Assembly: GCA_963792875.1 (NCBI GenBank)
Contig: CAWBXV010000002.1
Location: 930,001-994,000 of the forward strand
Origin: JAHEGP01 sp963792875
Lineage (GTDB): Bacteria > Pseudomonadota > Gammaproteobacteria > Pseudomonadales > JAHEGP01
DNA length: 64,000 nucleotides
Reading direction: 5' to 3'
Below, piece after piece: positions 9,169-18,493 of this stretch. A program made the position numbers and the translations under genes. The notes below the pieces were generated by a model. That model was given only the letters and a program-made list of their open reading frames with translations, searched no databases and was not told where the DNA came from. Numbering within the stretch: position 1 is the first letter of the stretch; each line of letters starts with the position of its first letter.

Positions 9169-10779
9169 CTACATCCGAAACACGCCGTAGCGGGTGTCCT
9201 CGGCCGGGGCGTTCAGCGACGCCGACAGTGCCAGCGCAATCGCGCGGCGGGTCTGGGCCGGGTCGATGACGCCGTCGTCCCACAGCCTGGCCGAGGCATA
9301 GTAGGGGTGGCCCTGTTGTTCGTAGGTGTCCAGCACCGGCTGCTTCAGCGCCGCGGCCGCCTCCGGGCTCAGCGCCTCACCGCGCTGCTCGGCCTGGTGG
9401 CGTTTGAGCTGCACCAGCACCTGGGCGGCCTGTTCGCCGCCCATCACGCTGATGCGGGCGTTGGGCCACATGAAGAGCAGGCGCGGATCGTAGCCGCGTC
9501 CGCACATGCCGTAATTGCCGGCCCCGAAGGAGCCGCCGATGAGTACGGTGAACTTGGGCACCCGGGCGCAGGCGACCGCGGCGACCATCTTGGCGCCATG
9601 GCGGGCGATGCCCTCCGCCTCGTAGCGCTTGCCCACCATGAAGCCGGTGATGTTCTGCAGAAATATCAGGGGGATGCCGCGCTGGCTGCAGAGCTGCACG
9701 AAATGCGTACCCTTCTGTGCCGACTCCGAGAACAGTACGCCGTTGTTGGCCATGATGCCCACCGGATAGCCCCACCAGCTGGCGAAGCCGCATACCAGCG
9801 TGGTGCCGAAGCGCGCCTTGAATTCATCGAACTCCGAGCCGTCCACCAGGCGCGCGATGACCTCGCGCACGTCATAGGCATGGCGCGGGTCGCGCGGGAT
9901 GATGCCGTACAGCTGATCCGCCGGGTACAGTGGATCGCGCGGCGGCGATACCTCCAGCGCGGTCTGCCTGGTCCGGTTCAGTCGGGCGACGCAGCGCCGC
10001 GCCAGCTGCAGCGCGTGCTGGTCATTGTTGGCGTAGTGGTCGGCGACGCCGGAGATGCGGGTGTGCACGTCGCCGCCGCCCAGTTCCTCGGCGCTGACGA
10101 CTTCACCGGTGGCGGCCTCCACCAGGGGCGGGCCGGCCAGGAAGATGGTGCCCTGGTTGCGCACGATGATGGCTTCGTCCGCCATGGCCGGCACGTAGGC
10201 GCCGCCGGCGGTGCAGGAGCCCATCACCACCGCGATCTGGGGAATGTTGGCAGCGGACATGTTGGCCTGGTTGAAGAAGATGCGGCCGAAGTGCTCGCGG
10301 TCGGGAAAGACGTCGGCCTGGCGCGGCAGGTTGGCACCGCCGGAGTCCACCAGGTAGATGCAGGGCAGGTGGTTCTGGGCCGCGATGGTCTGCGCCCGCA
10401 GATGCTTCTTGACCGTCAGGGGATAGTACGAGCCGCCCTTCACGGTGGCGTCATTGGCGACGATCATGCACTGCCGGCCGCAGACCTGTCCGATGCCGGT
10501 GATGATGCCGGCGGCGGGGACTTCTTCGTCGCCGTAGACGCGGTAAGCGGCCAGCTGCGACAGTTCGAGAAACGGCGAGCCGGGGTCGATCAGTGCGTCG
10601 ATGCGCTCCCGCGGCAGCAGCTTGCCGCGGGCCTGGTGGCGCTGCCGGTAGTGCTCGCCGCCGCCCAGCGCGATCTGTGCGACCAGGGCCTTGAGGTCGG
10701 CGACCTGCTGCGCCAGGCTGCGATAGTTGTCGGTATACGCCTGGCAGCGCACATCGACCTGGCTGACGATGGCGTTCAC
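9169..10779 (-). CDS. liuB: methylcrotonyl-CoA carboxylase beta (carboxyltransferase) subunit
   Basis: Transfers the carboxyl group from biotin to 3-methylcrotonyl-CoA (536 residues from a GTG start). It has two crotonase-fold carboxyltransferase halves. The N half contains GGSYYPLTVKKHLRAQ and YLVDSGGANLPRQADVFPD; the C half contains FLQNITGFMVGKRYEAEGIARHGAKMV and IGGSFGAGNYGMCGRGYDPRLLF. These phrases are diagnostic of methylcrotonyl-CoA carboxylase rather than propionyl-CoA carboxylase. The GTG start fits the N-terminal length of homologs. It sits directly downstream of liuA and 21 bp upstream of liuC. Confidence 0.92.
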   Translation of the reverse strand: MNAIVSQVDVRCQAYTDNYRSLAQQVADLKALVAQIALGGGEHYRQRHQARGKLLPRERIDALIDPGSPFLELSQLAAYRVYGDEEVPAAGIITGIGQVCGRQCMIVANDATVKGGSYYPLTVKKHLRAQTIAAQNHLPCIYLVDSGGANLPRQADVFPDREHFGRIFFNQANMSAANIPQIAVVMGSCTAGGAYVPAMADEAIIVRNQGTIFLAGPPLVEAATGEVVSAEELGGGDVHTRISGVADHYANNDQHALQLARRCVARLNRTRQTALEVSPPRDPLYPADQLYGIIPRDPRHAYDVREVIARLVDGSEFDEFKARFGTTLVCGFASWWGYPVGIMANNGVLFSESAQKGTHFVQLCSQRGIPLIFLQNITGFMVGKRYEAEGIARHGAKMVAAVACARVPKFTVLIGGSFGAGNYGMCGRGYDPRLLFMWPNARISVMGGEQAAQVLVQLKRHQAEQRGEALSPEAAAALKQPVLDTYEQQGHPYYASARLWDDGVIDPAQTRRAIALALSASLNAPAEDTRYGVFRM

Positions 10780-10828
10780 AGCCGCGGCCCCGGCTGGCGG
10801 CGCGCCCCGGTCGGGCAGCGGCGGCGGC

Positions 10829-11998
10829 TCACGCCGTCTCCCGGAACAGCTCTCTGCCGATCAGCACGCGCCGGATCTCGGAGGTGCCGGCGCCGATCTC
10901 GTAGAGCTTGGCGTCGCGCAGCAGGCGGCCGGCGGGAAAATCGTTGATATAGCCGTTGCCGCCCAGGATCTGGATGGCTTCCAGCGCCGCCCGCGTGGCG
11001 TTCTCGGCCGCGAACAGGATGACCGCGGCGGCGTCCTTGCGGCTGCTGTGGCCGTCATCGCAGGCTCTGGCCACGGCGTAGAGATAGGCCCGCGATGCAT
11101 TGAGCTGAGTGTAGAGATCGGCGACCTTGGCCTGGATGAGCTGAAACTCGCCGATGCTCTGGCCGAACTGCACGCGGTCGTGGGTATAGGGCAGCACCAG
11201 ATCCAGGCAGGCCTGCATGATGCCGACCGGCCCGGCCGCCAGCACGACCCGCTCGTAGTCGAGGCCCGACATCAGCACCCGCACGCCCTGATTGAGCCCG
11301 CCCAGAATGTTCCCGGCCGGCACGGTGCAGTCCTCGAACACCAGCTCGCAGGTGCCGGAGCCGCGCATGCCCAGTTTGTCGAGCTTGGGTGAGCGGCCGA
11401 AACCGGGTCGGTCGCGCTCGACGATGAAGGCGGTGATGCCCCGGCTGCCGGCGGTTTTGTCGGTGCGGGCATAGATGATATAGGTGTCGGCGTCCGGCCC
11501 GTTGGTGATCCACATCTTGCGGCCGTTCAGCACGTAGCCGTCGCCGCGCTGCTCGGCGCGCAGCGACAGCCCCACCACGTCCGAACCGGCGTTGGGCTCG
11601 GACATGGCCAGGGCACCGACGTGCTCGCCGCTGCACAGGGGCGGCAGGTAGCGTGCGCGCTGGGCCGGGGTGCCGTTGAGGCAGATCTGATTGACGCACA
11701 GATTGGAGTGCGCGCCGTAGGACAGGCCCACCGCGGCGGAGGCCCGGCTGATCTCCTCCATCGCCACGGCGTGGGCCAGATAGCCCATGCCCGCCCCTCC
11801 CAGGCTTTCCGGCACCGTGATGCCCAGCAGGCCCAGCGCGCCCAGCTTGGGCCACAGATCGCGCGGGAAGGCGTTGTCGCGGTCGATGAGCGCTGCCCGC
11901 GGCGCGATTTCGGCCTCGCAGAACTGCCGCACGGAATGGCGCAGCAGCGTGCAGTCTTCGCCGAGCGCGAAATCCAGTTGTGAGTAGCTGGTGGCCAT
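10829..11998 (-). CDS. liuA: isovaleryl-CoA dehydrogenase
   Basis: FAD-dependent oxidation of isovaleryl-CoA to 3-methylcrotonyl-CoA, the first liu-encoded step of leucine breakdown (389 residues). Acyl-CoA dehydrogenase signatures: ALAMSEPNAGSDVV, RKMWITNGPDADTY, GTCELVFEDCTVPAGN and, near the C-terminus, QILGGNGYINDFPAGRLLRDAKLYEIGAGTSE. The Glu in GLDYERVVLAAGP corresponds to the catalytic base that is peculiar to isovaleryl-CoA dehydrogenases. A strong Shine-Dalgarno (CAGGAGA) precedes the ATG. This is the first gene of the operon. Confidence 0.92.
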   Translation of the reverse strand: MATSYSQLDFALGEDCTLLRHSVRQFCEAEIAPRAALIDRDNAFPRDLWPKLGALGLLGITVPESLGGAGMGYLAHAVAMEEISRASAAVGLSYGAHSNLCVNQICLNGTPAQRARYLPPLCSGEHVGALAMSEPNAGSDVVGLSLRAEQRGDGYVLNGRKMWITNGPDADTYIIYARTDKTAGSRGITAFIVERDRPGFGRSPKLDKLGMRGSGTCELVFEDCTVPAGNILGGLNQGVRVLMSGLDYERVVLAAGPVGIMQACLDLVLPYTHDRVQFGQSIGEFQLIQAKVADLYTQLNASRAYLYAVARACDDGHSSRKDAAAVILFAAENATRAALEAIQILGGNGYINDFPAGRLLRDAKLYEIGAGTSEIRRVLIGRELFRETA

Positions 11999-12057
11999 CC
12001 CTGTCTCCTGTGAGCTGGCGTGCCCGAGGCCTATCCCTGGGGCGCGGCCTCCGGGCG

Positions 12058-12086
12058 AGTCTATCCAAGCAGCCCCCGGACCACAA
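12058..12086 (-). promoter_or_regulatory. possible sigma-70 promoter of the liu operon
   Basis: On the minus strand TTGTGG (12086-12081), a 17-bp spacer and TAGACT (12063-12058) lie about 60 bases upstream of the liuA start. The hexamers match the consensus at 3 and 4 of 6 positions, so this is only a candidate. No LiuR-type regulator gene is adjacent. Confidence 0.3.
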
Positions 12087-12134
12087 TAGGGCCTGCGAGC
12101 GCAAGCCGGGCCGCCCGCCGGCCGTTACTGCCGC

Positions 12135-12767
12135 CTAGAACCGGTATTGCACGGAGGCGCTGAGGCTGCGTGCGACCACCCGGGTATCGAGGTAGTCGTA
12201 AAAGTCATCTTCGTCCTCGATATCCCGCAGGTCGCCGGTGAACCAGTAGGTGGCCTGAGCGGCCAGTTCGATGCCGATGTTCTGGGTGGGAAAGAACACC
12301 AGGCCGATGACGGCGCTGGTGCCGAAGCGCGATTTGCGCTCGTCGACGATGTCGCCACCGAGCGCATTGCAGCAGGCCTCCGCCTGGTAGGAGACGCCGG
12401 AAGGGCCGACTTTGAAGGTGAAATCCAGCCACTCGGTCAGCACCTGGTCGATCACGAAGTAGGCCGTCAGCGCGCTGGCCTTCAGGTCGACGCTGGTGCC
12501 GCCCTTGCTGTTGGAGACTGCGCCGAAGCGGTCGAAGGCGCCGGCCACGCCGAGCTGAAACCCGCCGGGTTTGCCCAGGTCCCAGATGTGACCGATCTCG
12601 AGGCGGAAACCCGTTGCGCGCTCATCGTCCACTATCCGCACGAACGAGTCGCTGTCGTTGCCCCGGTAGCTGTTGGTAGAGAGGCCGGCGGCGACATACA
12701 TGCCGTCCTTCGACGCCCAGGCGGAGGTGGCGGCGATGGCCAGCACGATGGTAGCGGGAATGCGCAC
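12135..12767 (-). CDS. predicted outer-membrane beta-barrel protein
   Basis: Secreted protein of 210 residues starting at a GTG with a strong Shine-Dalgarno (GAGGAGAAC). Residues 1-18 form a signal peptide (MRIPATIVLAIAATSAWA). The remainder alternates polar and hydrophobic residues in strand-like blocks separated by glycine/aspartate turns, and the chain ends YRF, the classic terminal aromatic of barrel proteins recognised by the BAM complex. Size suggests an eight-stranded barrel. A CC pair (EACCNALGG) lies in a loop. No specific function is recognised. It is divergent from the DUF2505 gene and follows no obvious operon. Confidence 0.6.
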   Translation of the reverse strand: MRIPATIVLAIAATSAWASKDGMYVAAGLSTNSYRGNDSDSFVRIVDDERATGFRLEIGHIWDLGKPGGFQLGVAGAFDRFGAVSNSKGGTSVDLKASALTAYFVIDQVLTEWLDFTFKVGPSGVSYQAEACCNALGGDIVDERKSRFGTSAVIGLVFFPTQNIGIELAAQATYWFTGDLRDIEDEDDFYDYLDTRVVARSLSASVQYRF

Positions 12768-12946
12768 GGTAGTTCTCCTCGGTCTGCGGTTTTATGCTGC
12801 GAGTATATCAGCAGCCCGGCAGCCTGCCAGCGAGGGCGCGTGATCAGCGCGCTGCGCCCCGGGTGCCCGCGGGCGGCTGGCGATGGTATCCTCCTCGTTT
12901 GACGCGGGCGCTGGTTACCCCGCTTCGCCGTTGGAGACGATACCCC

Positions 12947-13432
12947 ATGCCACTGGAATATCCCTTTGGACACGAACTGGACACCGTACTGGAGAAACTG
13001 CTCGATCCGGCATTCATCCAGGCGCGCAGCCTGGCGCTGGGAGAAGAGCGCTGCCAGTGCACTGCGCAGCGCGAGCAGGACGCGGCCCGCATGACCACCG
13101 TGCGGGTCGTCGGGCTGGACCTGCCCAGGGTCGCGTTGAGGTTCTTCAGCGCCAGACAGACCATGCACATGGAGGAAACCTGGCGCCGTCAGGGCGAGGG
13201 CTGGTGCGGCAGCTACCACGTCGACATCCCCGAACAGCCCCTGACGATCGATGCCGAATTCACGCTCGAGCCGACGCCTGAGGGCTGCCTGTTCCGCATC
13301 GCACACACGGTGCATGTGACGATCCCGGTGGTGAGCAGGCCCGCGGAGGCATTCATCGCCAAGACGGTGGCCAGGGGTACCCGGGCGGAATGCGACTACC
13401 TGCGCGATCAGCTGGCGCGGGCGCCGCGCTGA
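12947..13432 (+). CDS. DUF2505-family protein
   Basis: Cytoplasmic protein of 161 residues resembling the DUF2505 family, whose members look like START/SRPBCC-type lipid- or ligand-binding folds; no activity is established. The start MPLEYPFGHELDTVLEKLL and the C-terminal helix VSRPAEAFIAKTVARGTRAE fit the family. I chose this ATG because the upstream in-frame extension is not protein-like. It ends 39 bp before the convergent neighbour, with a hairpin between. Confidence 0.55.
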   Translation: MPLEYPFGHELDTVLEKLLDPAFIQARSLALGEERCQCTAQREQDAARMTTVRVVGLDLPRVALRFFSARQTMHMEETWRRQGEGWCGSYHVDIPEQPLTIDAEFTLEPTPEGCLFRIAHTVHVTIPVVSRPAEAFIAKTVARGTRAECDYLRDQLARAPR

Positions 13433-13453
13433 TCCGATGGTTCGGCGGGAGGG

Positions 13454-13471
13454 CCGGACGGCACCGTCCGG
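13454..13471. terminator. hairpin between convergent genes
   Basis: A perfect inverted repeat (CCGGACG, GCAC loop, CGTCCGG) lies 21 bp after the DUF2505 stop and directly against the stop of the convergent secreted-protein gene. It has no T-run on either side, so it may be a weak or factor-dependent bidirectional terminator or an mRNA 3' stabiliser. Confidence 0.4.
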
Positions 13472-14503
13472 TCAGTCCCCGAAGTGCCGCTTGAGCGCCG
13501 TGAATATGGGCTCGACGTTGCGCCGGACCATATGCCGTCCGATGGGGGCGGCAATGACCCTGCCCATGCCGTCGACTTTGGCGGTAGAGGTCTGGGTCAG
13601 TATGATCAGCGCGGTGCGGTCGCCGTCCGGGAGCATCAGCATGACGACCTGAAGGTTGTCCAGGGTGTGACTGATGTAATACTGCCGCTCGACGATCAGG
13701 GCGTAGTCGTCGCCGATGTCCTGCATGGCGTGTTTGATAACGAACAGCGGTCGCCCGCCCTGCGTGTCGCGGAACCAGGAGTGGGTGTGCTGGTAGCCAT
13801 CGGGGCCGTTGCGCGGCCAGGCCTGGAGTGCCGCATAAAAGCGCGGAAAGTAGCGCTGTATGACCCGGTAGGAATCGGTGGCTGCCTTGAGGTTGAAGGC
13901 GGAGTCCGTTGCGCTGCCGCCCGGTCGCAGATACGGGGCGATCCCGGCAACGCCCCGTTCGATGTACTGCAGGTACCGCTCCCGCATGAGGCCGCGCAGC
14001 AGCTCACTGGCCAGGGCTGCGTCATCCTGCGGCTGCTGCCGCTGTCGCGCCTGGCGGACCAGCGCGTCCAGCTGCTCGATCTCGTTGGCGCTGTAGTTGA
14101 AATCGCCCGTCGCTCGCGGGTTCAGCAGAAAAGCGATGTCCTTCTGCTCACTCCGCTTCAGCCGCACGGGTTCGAAGGCGGCGGCGACGGCCTGAGTGGA
14201 CGATCCGTCGATGGTGGCGACCAGGCTGTCCGAGATGCGGGTATCGGTGGCCATCGCGTGAACGAGATCGGCGATGGCTGCGGGGTAGCTCGACATCATG
14301 ACGCCGGCGACTGCGCTGGTTTCCGGCTCGCTGCCTGGCGCGCTCAGCCAGACGATCTTGCCGGCGCCGATGGCAGAGCGGTAGCGGGTGAGATCGGCGG
14401 CATCCAGGATGTCGTCGATCGAGGGAACATCGCTGCCGGCGGCGAAGGCGACAGGTGAGAGAAAGGCGATGAGCAGCGCCAGGCGGCGGCCAGTGTTTGT
14501 CAT
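13472..14503 (-). CDS. secreted protein of unknown function
   Basis: Protein of 343 residues with a clear signal peptide (MTNTGRRLALLIAFLSPVAFA). The mature part is mostly helical at first, including a charged stretch with RQARQRQQPQDD, and its C-terminal third (from about HTHSWFRDTQGG to RNVEPIFTALKRHF) alternates strands in a pattern that reminds me of SRPBCC/START-like domains. I do not recognise a specific family. It stands alone between the DUF2505 gene (convergent) and the ABC exporter operon. A function cannot be proposed from sequence. Confidence 0.6.
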   Translation of the reverse strand: MTNTGRRLALLIAFLSPVAFAAGSDVPSIDDILDAADLTRYRSAIGAGKIVWLSAPGSEPETSAVAGVMMSSYPAAIADLVHAMATDTRISDSLVATIDGSSTQAVAAAFEPVRLKRSEQKDIAFLLNPRATGDFNYSANEIEQLDALVRQARQRQQPQDDAALASELLRGLMRERYLQYIERGVAGIAPYLRPGGSATDSAFNLKAATDSYRVIQRYFPRFYAALQAWPRNGPDGYQHTHSWFRDTQGGRPLFVIKHAMQDIGDDYALIVERQYYISHTLDNLQVVMLMLPDGDRTALIILTQTSTAKVDGMGRVIAAPIGRHMVRRNVEPIFTALKRHFGD

Positions 14504-14686
14504 GGTTCAATGTCTCCAGCGGTCGCGCGTGCCAGGGGCCGCAGCGTTCAATGCACGATAGCCGGCAAGGAGGGCCGCGGGCAAGCTTTGGTCTGCCAAG
14601 CCCCCCTGGGCGGGCGGCCTGCGCCGGCGCATCCCGCACCGGCCACAATCAGCCGCGAGCCCGCAGACTGCCTGCCGGGCTGCCCG

Positions 14687-15913
14687 CTAGCGGCCGGTCC
14701 GACGGATCAGCACGCGGGCTCCCAGCAGTCCCAGCGCTGCGGTTCCGGCCATCAGGGCCAGCGGTTTCCCGAGGTCCAGCAGGTTCTCCCCGCGCCGGAA
14801 GATCCCCTCGTAGGCTTCCAGCGCCCAGGTGTTGGGGGTAAGCCACCCTGCGCCCTGCAGTTCGTTGGGCATCAGAAAGCGCGGCACCATGCTGCCGCCG
14901 ATGGCCGACAGCAGCAGCACGGCGATGTGGCCGAGCGTCTGTGCTTGCTGGCGGGTGCCGCAGGCGCTGACGAAGAGCAGGGCCAGGCCGGCAGAACAGG
15001 ATGCCGCCGCCAGCGTCACTGCCGCCCACGGCGCCCAGTGGCCCGGCAGATCGACGCCGAACACGGCCCAGGCCACGGTGTAGATGACCGCTACCTGGAC
15101 CATTCCCTGCAGCACGAGAAAGCTGAATTTGCCCTCGATCATCGCGCCGACCCCACCGGGCCCCATGCTGAGCCGGTCGAACAGGCCGCACTGCTTTTCG
15201 TCCAGCACGGTCAGCGCGCCGTTGAGGCTGGCCAGCAGCAGAAACAGCATGGCGACGGCGCCCGCGTAATAGCTCACGCTGGCGGGGGCTGCGCCGGGCT
15301 CGGAAGTCGAGCGCAGCTGGAACAGTGCAGCCGGCGGCAGCGGGCTTGGCGGGGCGCTGTCCCAGCGCTGCAGGCCGAGTTCGAGTGCGGTGCGCTGACC
15401 GTCGGTAAACGGCACCAGCGCCTGGTCGATGACGGCGGCGACCATGCGAATGCGGGCCCCGGGCAGCGCCTCCATCCACGCGGTCTGCACAGCGCCAGCC
15501 ACGATGGTGGCGGCAATGCTCCGCAGCGGGTCGAACACGATCTCGACCGGTGCCTCGTCCGCCGGACCCAAAGCGGAAAATGCGGTCTGATTGTCGCGCA
15601 GCCTGACGGCGGCGTCGACCTGGCCGCTTCTGACCAGGTTGAGGAGTTCCTCGGCGCTGCCCGCGCTGGCATCGACTGTCGTCACGGCGGCGATCTCCGG
15701 GCGCGCTGTGAGCGCCGCGGCCAGCTTGCCGGATTCGACGGTCTGGCGCTGGTCCAGCAGCGCCAGCCGCACGCTGAGATCGCCCCCGGCTGCCGCGGAG
15801 AAGATCAGGGCGAAAATCACGAAAACGACACCCGGCAGCAGGAAAGCCATGGCCAGGGCGCCTTTGTCCCGCCACAGGTCCAGCGCCATCACGCGGAAAT
15901 AGGCGGCCCTCAC
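14687..15913 (-). CDS. ABC-2 type transporter permease
   Basis: Membrane subunit of an ABC exporter (408 residues). One N-terminal membrane segment (DKGALAMAFLLPGVVFVIFALIF) is followed by a large extracytoplasmic domain of about 200 residues, then a block of five hydrophobic segments (for example SYYAGAVAMLFLLLASL, VAVIYTVAWAVFGV, HIAVLLLSAIGGSMV) and a C-terminal one. This is the ABC2_membrane_3 / YhgE-like layout. The GTG start is inferred from the GTGA overlap with the stop of the ATPase gene; the longer frame upstream is only read-through of that gene. The exported substrate is unknown; related pairs export drugs or lipids. Confidence 0.85.
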   Translation of the reverse strand: MRAAYFRVMALDLWRDKGALAMAFLLPGVVFVIFALIFSAAAGGDLSVRLALLDQRQTVESGKLAAALTARPEIAAVTTVDASAGSAEELLNLVRSGQVDAAVRLRDNQTAFSALGPADEAPVEIVFDPLRSIAATIVAGAVQTAWMEALPGARIRMVAAVIDQALVPFTDGQRTALELGLQRWDSAPPSPLPPAALFQLRSTSEPGAAPASVSYYAGAVAMLFLLLASLNGALTVLDEKQCGLFDRLSMGPGGVGAMIEGKFSFLVLQGMVQVAVIYTVAWAVFGVDLPGHWAPWAAVTLAAASCSAGLALLFVSACGTRQQAQTLGHIAVLLLSAIGGSMVPRFLMPNELQGAGWLTPNTWALEAYEGIFRRGENLLDLGKPLALMAGTAALGLLGARVLIRRTGR

Positions 15914-16851
15914 GCGGCCGCTCCGGGTCGACTGACAACGTTCATCAGGGCGTCGAGGCTGGGGTCTCTGACCCTCACTTCCCTGATCAGCGCATCGAAA
16001 GCCAGCAGCGCGTGCACCAGGTGATCGACCTGTCGCTGCCGGTTGTCGATCAGGCCCGTCCATTGGTGCCCGGAGCCGACCGCCGCCAGCCCCGATGATC
16101 TGAGCATGTGCTGGCAGGCGTCGAGGCGGCTGTCACCCGCCGCGCGGGCCGCCAGCGTGATGCTCACCTCGCGCTTGTCCTGGAAGAAGCCGGCGATCAC
16201 GCGGCCGGTGGGGCCCGCGGCGCGGATGCGGCCGTCCACCAGAATGGCCAGTTGATCGGCCAGCTCGTCGGCATCTTCCAGCTCGTGGGTCGTCAACAGG
16301 ATCGCCAGACCGCGCGCTTGCAGATTGCGGAGTATGCGCTTGAGCTGCCGCCGCGCGGCGCTGTCCACCCCGGCCGTGGGTTCATCGAGCACCAGCAGCG
16401 TGGGGTGGTGCACCAGACCGAGCGCCACATTCAGCAGTCGCTGCTGGCCGCCGGACAGCGCTCCGGCGAGCTTGCGGCGCTTGTCCTCGAGGCCCACCAG
16501 CGGCAGCACCTCGTCTACCCGCCCGCCCACATCGCGTCGGCGGACGCCCAGAATGCGGCTGATGTTGCGTAGGTTTTCCTCTACGGTGAGTCGCGGATAC
16601 AGGGTGATCGTCTGGGGTACCCAGCCGATGTGCCTGCGCACCGCGTGGTTGCGCCATGGGCGCTGGCCGTTGAGGCTGATCTGCCCGCTGAGCGGCCTCC
16701 TGGAACCGGTGATCAGGCTGACGAGTGTGGATTTTCCCGCCCCGTTGGGGCCCAGCAGCGCCATGATCTGTCCCTCCGCGAGTTCGAGGGACACACCCTG
16801 CAGCGCGGCGTGAGCGCCGTAGCGGTAGTGGACGTCGGCGAGGCTCAGCAC
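15910..16851 (-). CDS. ABC transporter ATP-binding protein
   Basis: Energising subunit of the exporter encoded just downstream (313 residues). Walker A GPNGAGKST, Q-loop WVPQTITLYP, signature LSGGQQRLL, Walker B LLVLDEPTAGVD and switch His TTHELEDAD are all intact. The C-terminal 80 residues form the extension common to CcmA/NodI/NatA-type ATPases paired with ABC-2 permeases. Start is a GTG with GGAGA about 6 bases upstream. Its stop overlaps the permease start, so a one-to-one expression ratio is likely. Confidence 0.9.
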   Translation of the reverse strand: MLSLADVHYRYGAHAALQGVSLELAEGQIMALLGPNGAGKSTLVSLITGSRRPLSGQISLNGQRPWRNHAVRRHIGWVPQTITLYPRLTVEENLRNISRILGVRRRDVGGRVDEVLPLVGLEDKRRKLAGALSGGQQRLLNVALGLVHHPTLLVLDEPTAGVDSAARRQLKRILRNLQARGLAILLTTHELEDADELADQLAILVDGRIRAAGPTGRVIAGFFQDKREVSITLAARAAGDSRLDACQHMLRSSGLAAVGSGHQWTGLIDNRQRQVDHLVHALLAFDALIREVRVRDPSLDALMNVVSRPGAAA

Positions 16852-16993
16852 GGCGATCTCCTGGCGGCCCTGGCATCCCGCTGCTGCGGGTGACGGGGCC
16901 GAAAAAGGTGTAGTTGCGGGATATACGCAGCCGCGCTGGCATTGGACGGCGCGGCCACCGCCCGGGGGTGAACCAGGGTCGGGGCGGTGCCTG

Positions 16994-18454
16994 TCAGATG
17001 CCCCCCAGGCACAGGTATTTGATCTCCAGATAGTCGTCGAGGCCGTACTTCGACCCCTCCCGGCCGTGGCCGGATTCCTTGATGCCGCCGAAGGGCGCCA
17101 CCGGCGTCGAGACCAGGCCCTCGTTGACGCCGATGATGCCGTACTCCAGGGCTTCGCCGACGCGCCAGACGCGGCCGATATCCCTGCTGTAAAAGTAGGC
17201 GGCCAGGCCGTACGGCGTGTCGTTGGCCAGCGCCAGCGCCTCGGCCTCGGTACGGAACCGGTACAGGGGCGCCACCGGGCCGAAGATCTCCTCCCGGAAC
17301 ACCCGCATCCGGGGGGTGGCGTCAGCGAGCACCGTGGGCGCGAGAAAATTGCCCTGGAGGCCGGCCGTGCCGCTGCCGCCGGTGAGGACGCGGGCGCCCT
17401 GGGCGATGGCGTCGTCGATCAGGCTGCGCACCTTCTGCGTGGCCGCGGCGTCGATCAGTGGACCCACCTGTACGCCCTCGTCGACGCCATTGCCAACGCG
17501 CAGTGTCCGCGAGGCCTGACAGAATTTCTCGGCAAAGGCGTCGTAGACCGCGTCCTGCACCAGCAGGCGGTTGGCGCAGACGCAGGTCTGGCCGGCGTTG
17601 CGGTATTTGGACACCATCGCGCCGGCGACCGCGGCGTCGAGGTCGGCGTCATCGAACACGATGAAGGGAGCGTTGCCGCCGAGCTCCATCGAGGTGCGCT
17701 TGACCGTGCCTGCACAGCGCGCCAGCAGGGTCTTGCCGACGGCTGTGGAGCCGGTAAAGGTGAGCTTGCGCACCAGGGGATTGGCGGTCAGCTCCTCGCC
17801 GATGGCCTGCGTGTCGCCGCTGACCATGTTGATGGTGCCGGGCGGGAAGCCCGCCCGCTCGGCCAGCACCGCCAGCGCAAAGGCCGACAGCGGGGTGGCG
17901 CTGGCCGGCTTGCACACCACGGTGCAGCCGGCCGCCAGAGCGGCGCCGAGTTTGCGCCCGAGCATGGCGCTCGGAAAATTCCAGGGCGTGATGCAGGCGA
18001 CGACGCCGATGGCCTGTTTGATCACCAGGATGCGCTGGTCGGGCCTCGGCGCGGGGATGGTGTCGCCGTAGACGCGCCGGGCCTCCTCGGCGAACCACTC
18101 GATGAAGCCCGCGCTGTAGGCGATCTCAGCGCGGGCCTCGGCCAGGGGCTTGCCCTGCTCCGCCGTGAGGATGCGTGCCAGATCGTCCTGGTGCGCCATC
18201 ATCAGCTGATAGAGCCGGCGCAGCAGCTCGGCGCGCCCGGCGGCGGTCCGGCCGCGCCAGGCGGGCAGTGCGCGCTGCGCCGCGTCGATCGCGCGCTGCG
18301 TCTCCGCGGCGCCGCAGCGCGGCACGGAGGCCAGCAGCGCACCGGTGGCGGGGTTGACGACCGGCGCCGTGGCGCCGTCGCGGGCGTCGATCCACTCGCC
18401 GTCGATGGGAACGCGCCGGGCCAGCAGGCCGGGGTCCTGCAGTGAAAGCGTCAT
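16994..18454 (-). CDS. gabD: NAD(P)-dependent succinate-semialdehyde-type dehydrogenase
   Basis: Aldehyde dehydrogenase of 486 residues in the succinate/glutarate-semialdehyde subfamily. It oxidises the semialdehyde to the diacid. Seen: ITPWNFPSAMLGRKLGAALAAGC, FTGSTAVGKTL, general base in MELGGNAPFIVFDDAD, catalytic Cys in RNAGQTCVCANR (paired cysteines as in GabD), and the C-terminal GGIKESGHGREGSKYGLDDYLEIKYLCLG characteristic of GabD. No gabT or GABA permease is nearby. It follows the MBL-fold hydrolase gene by 39 bp and is probably co-transcribed with it. Substrate assignment is by family only. Confidence 0.8.
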   Translation of the reverse strand: MTLSLQDPGLLARRVPIDGEWIDARDGATAPVVNPATGALLASVPRCGAAETQRAIDAAQRALPAWRGRTAAGRAELLRRLYQLMMAHQDDLARILTAEQGKPLAEARAEIAYSAGFIEWFAEEARRVYGDTIPAPRPDQRILVIKQAIGVVACITPWNFPSAMLGRKLGAALAAGCTVVCKPASATPLSAFALAVLAERAGFPPGTINMVSGDTQAIGEELTANPLVRKLTFTGSTAVGKTLLARCAGTVKRTSMELGGNAPFIVFDDADLDAAVAGAMVSKYRNAGQTCVCANRLLVQDAVYDAFAEKFCQASRTLRVGNGVDEGVQVGPLIDAAATQKVRSLIDDAIAQGARVLTGGSGTAGLQGNFLAPTVLADATPRMRVFREEIFGPVAPLYRFRTEAEALALANDTPYGLAAYFYSRDIGRVWRVGEALEYGIIGVNEGLVSTPVAPFGGIKESGHGREGSKYGLDDYLEIKYLCLGGI

Positions 18455-18493
18455 GGCGGCTGTCTCCCGATGGCGGTTGGGCGGGCGTCTGCT

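Noticed and set aside
6337..10947. A 1,536-codon open frame on the plus strand opposite the liu genes
   Set aside because: It is the antisense shadow of GC-rich coding DNA (liuB-liuE), with no protein-like pattern. The minus-strand genes have intact motifs.
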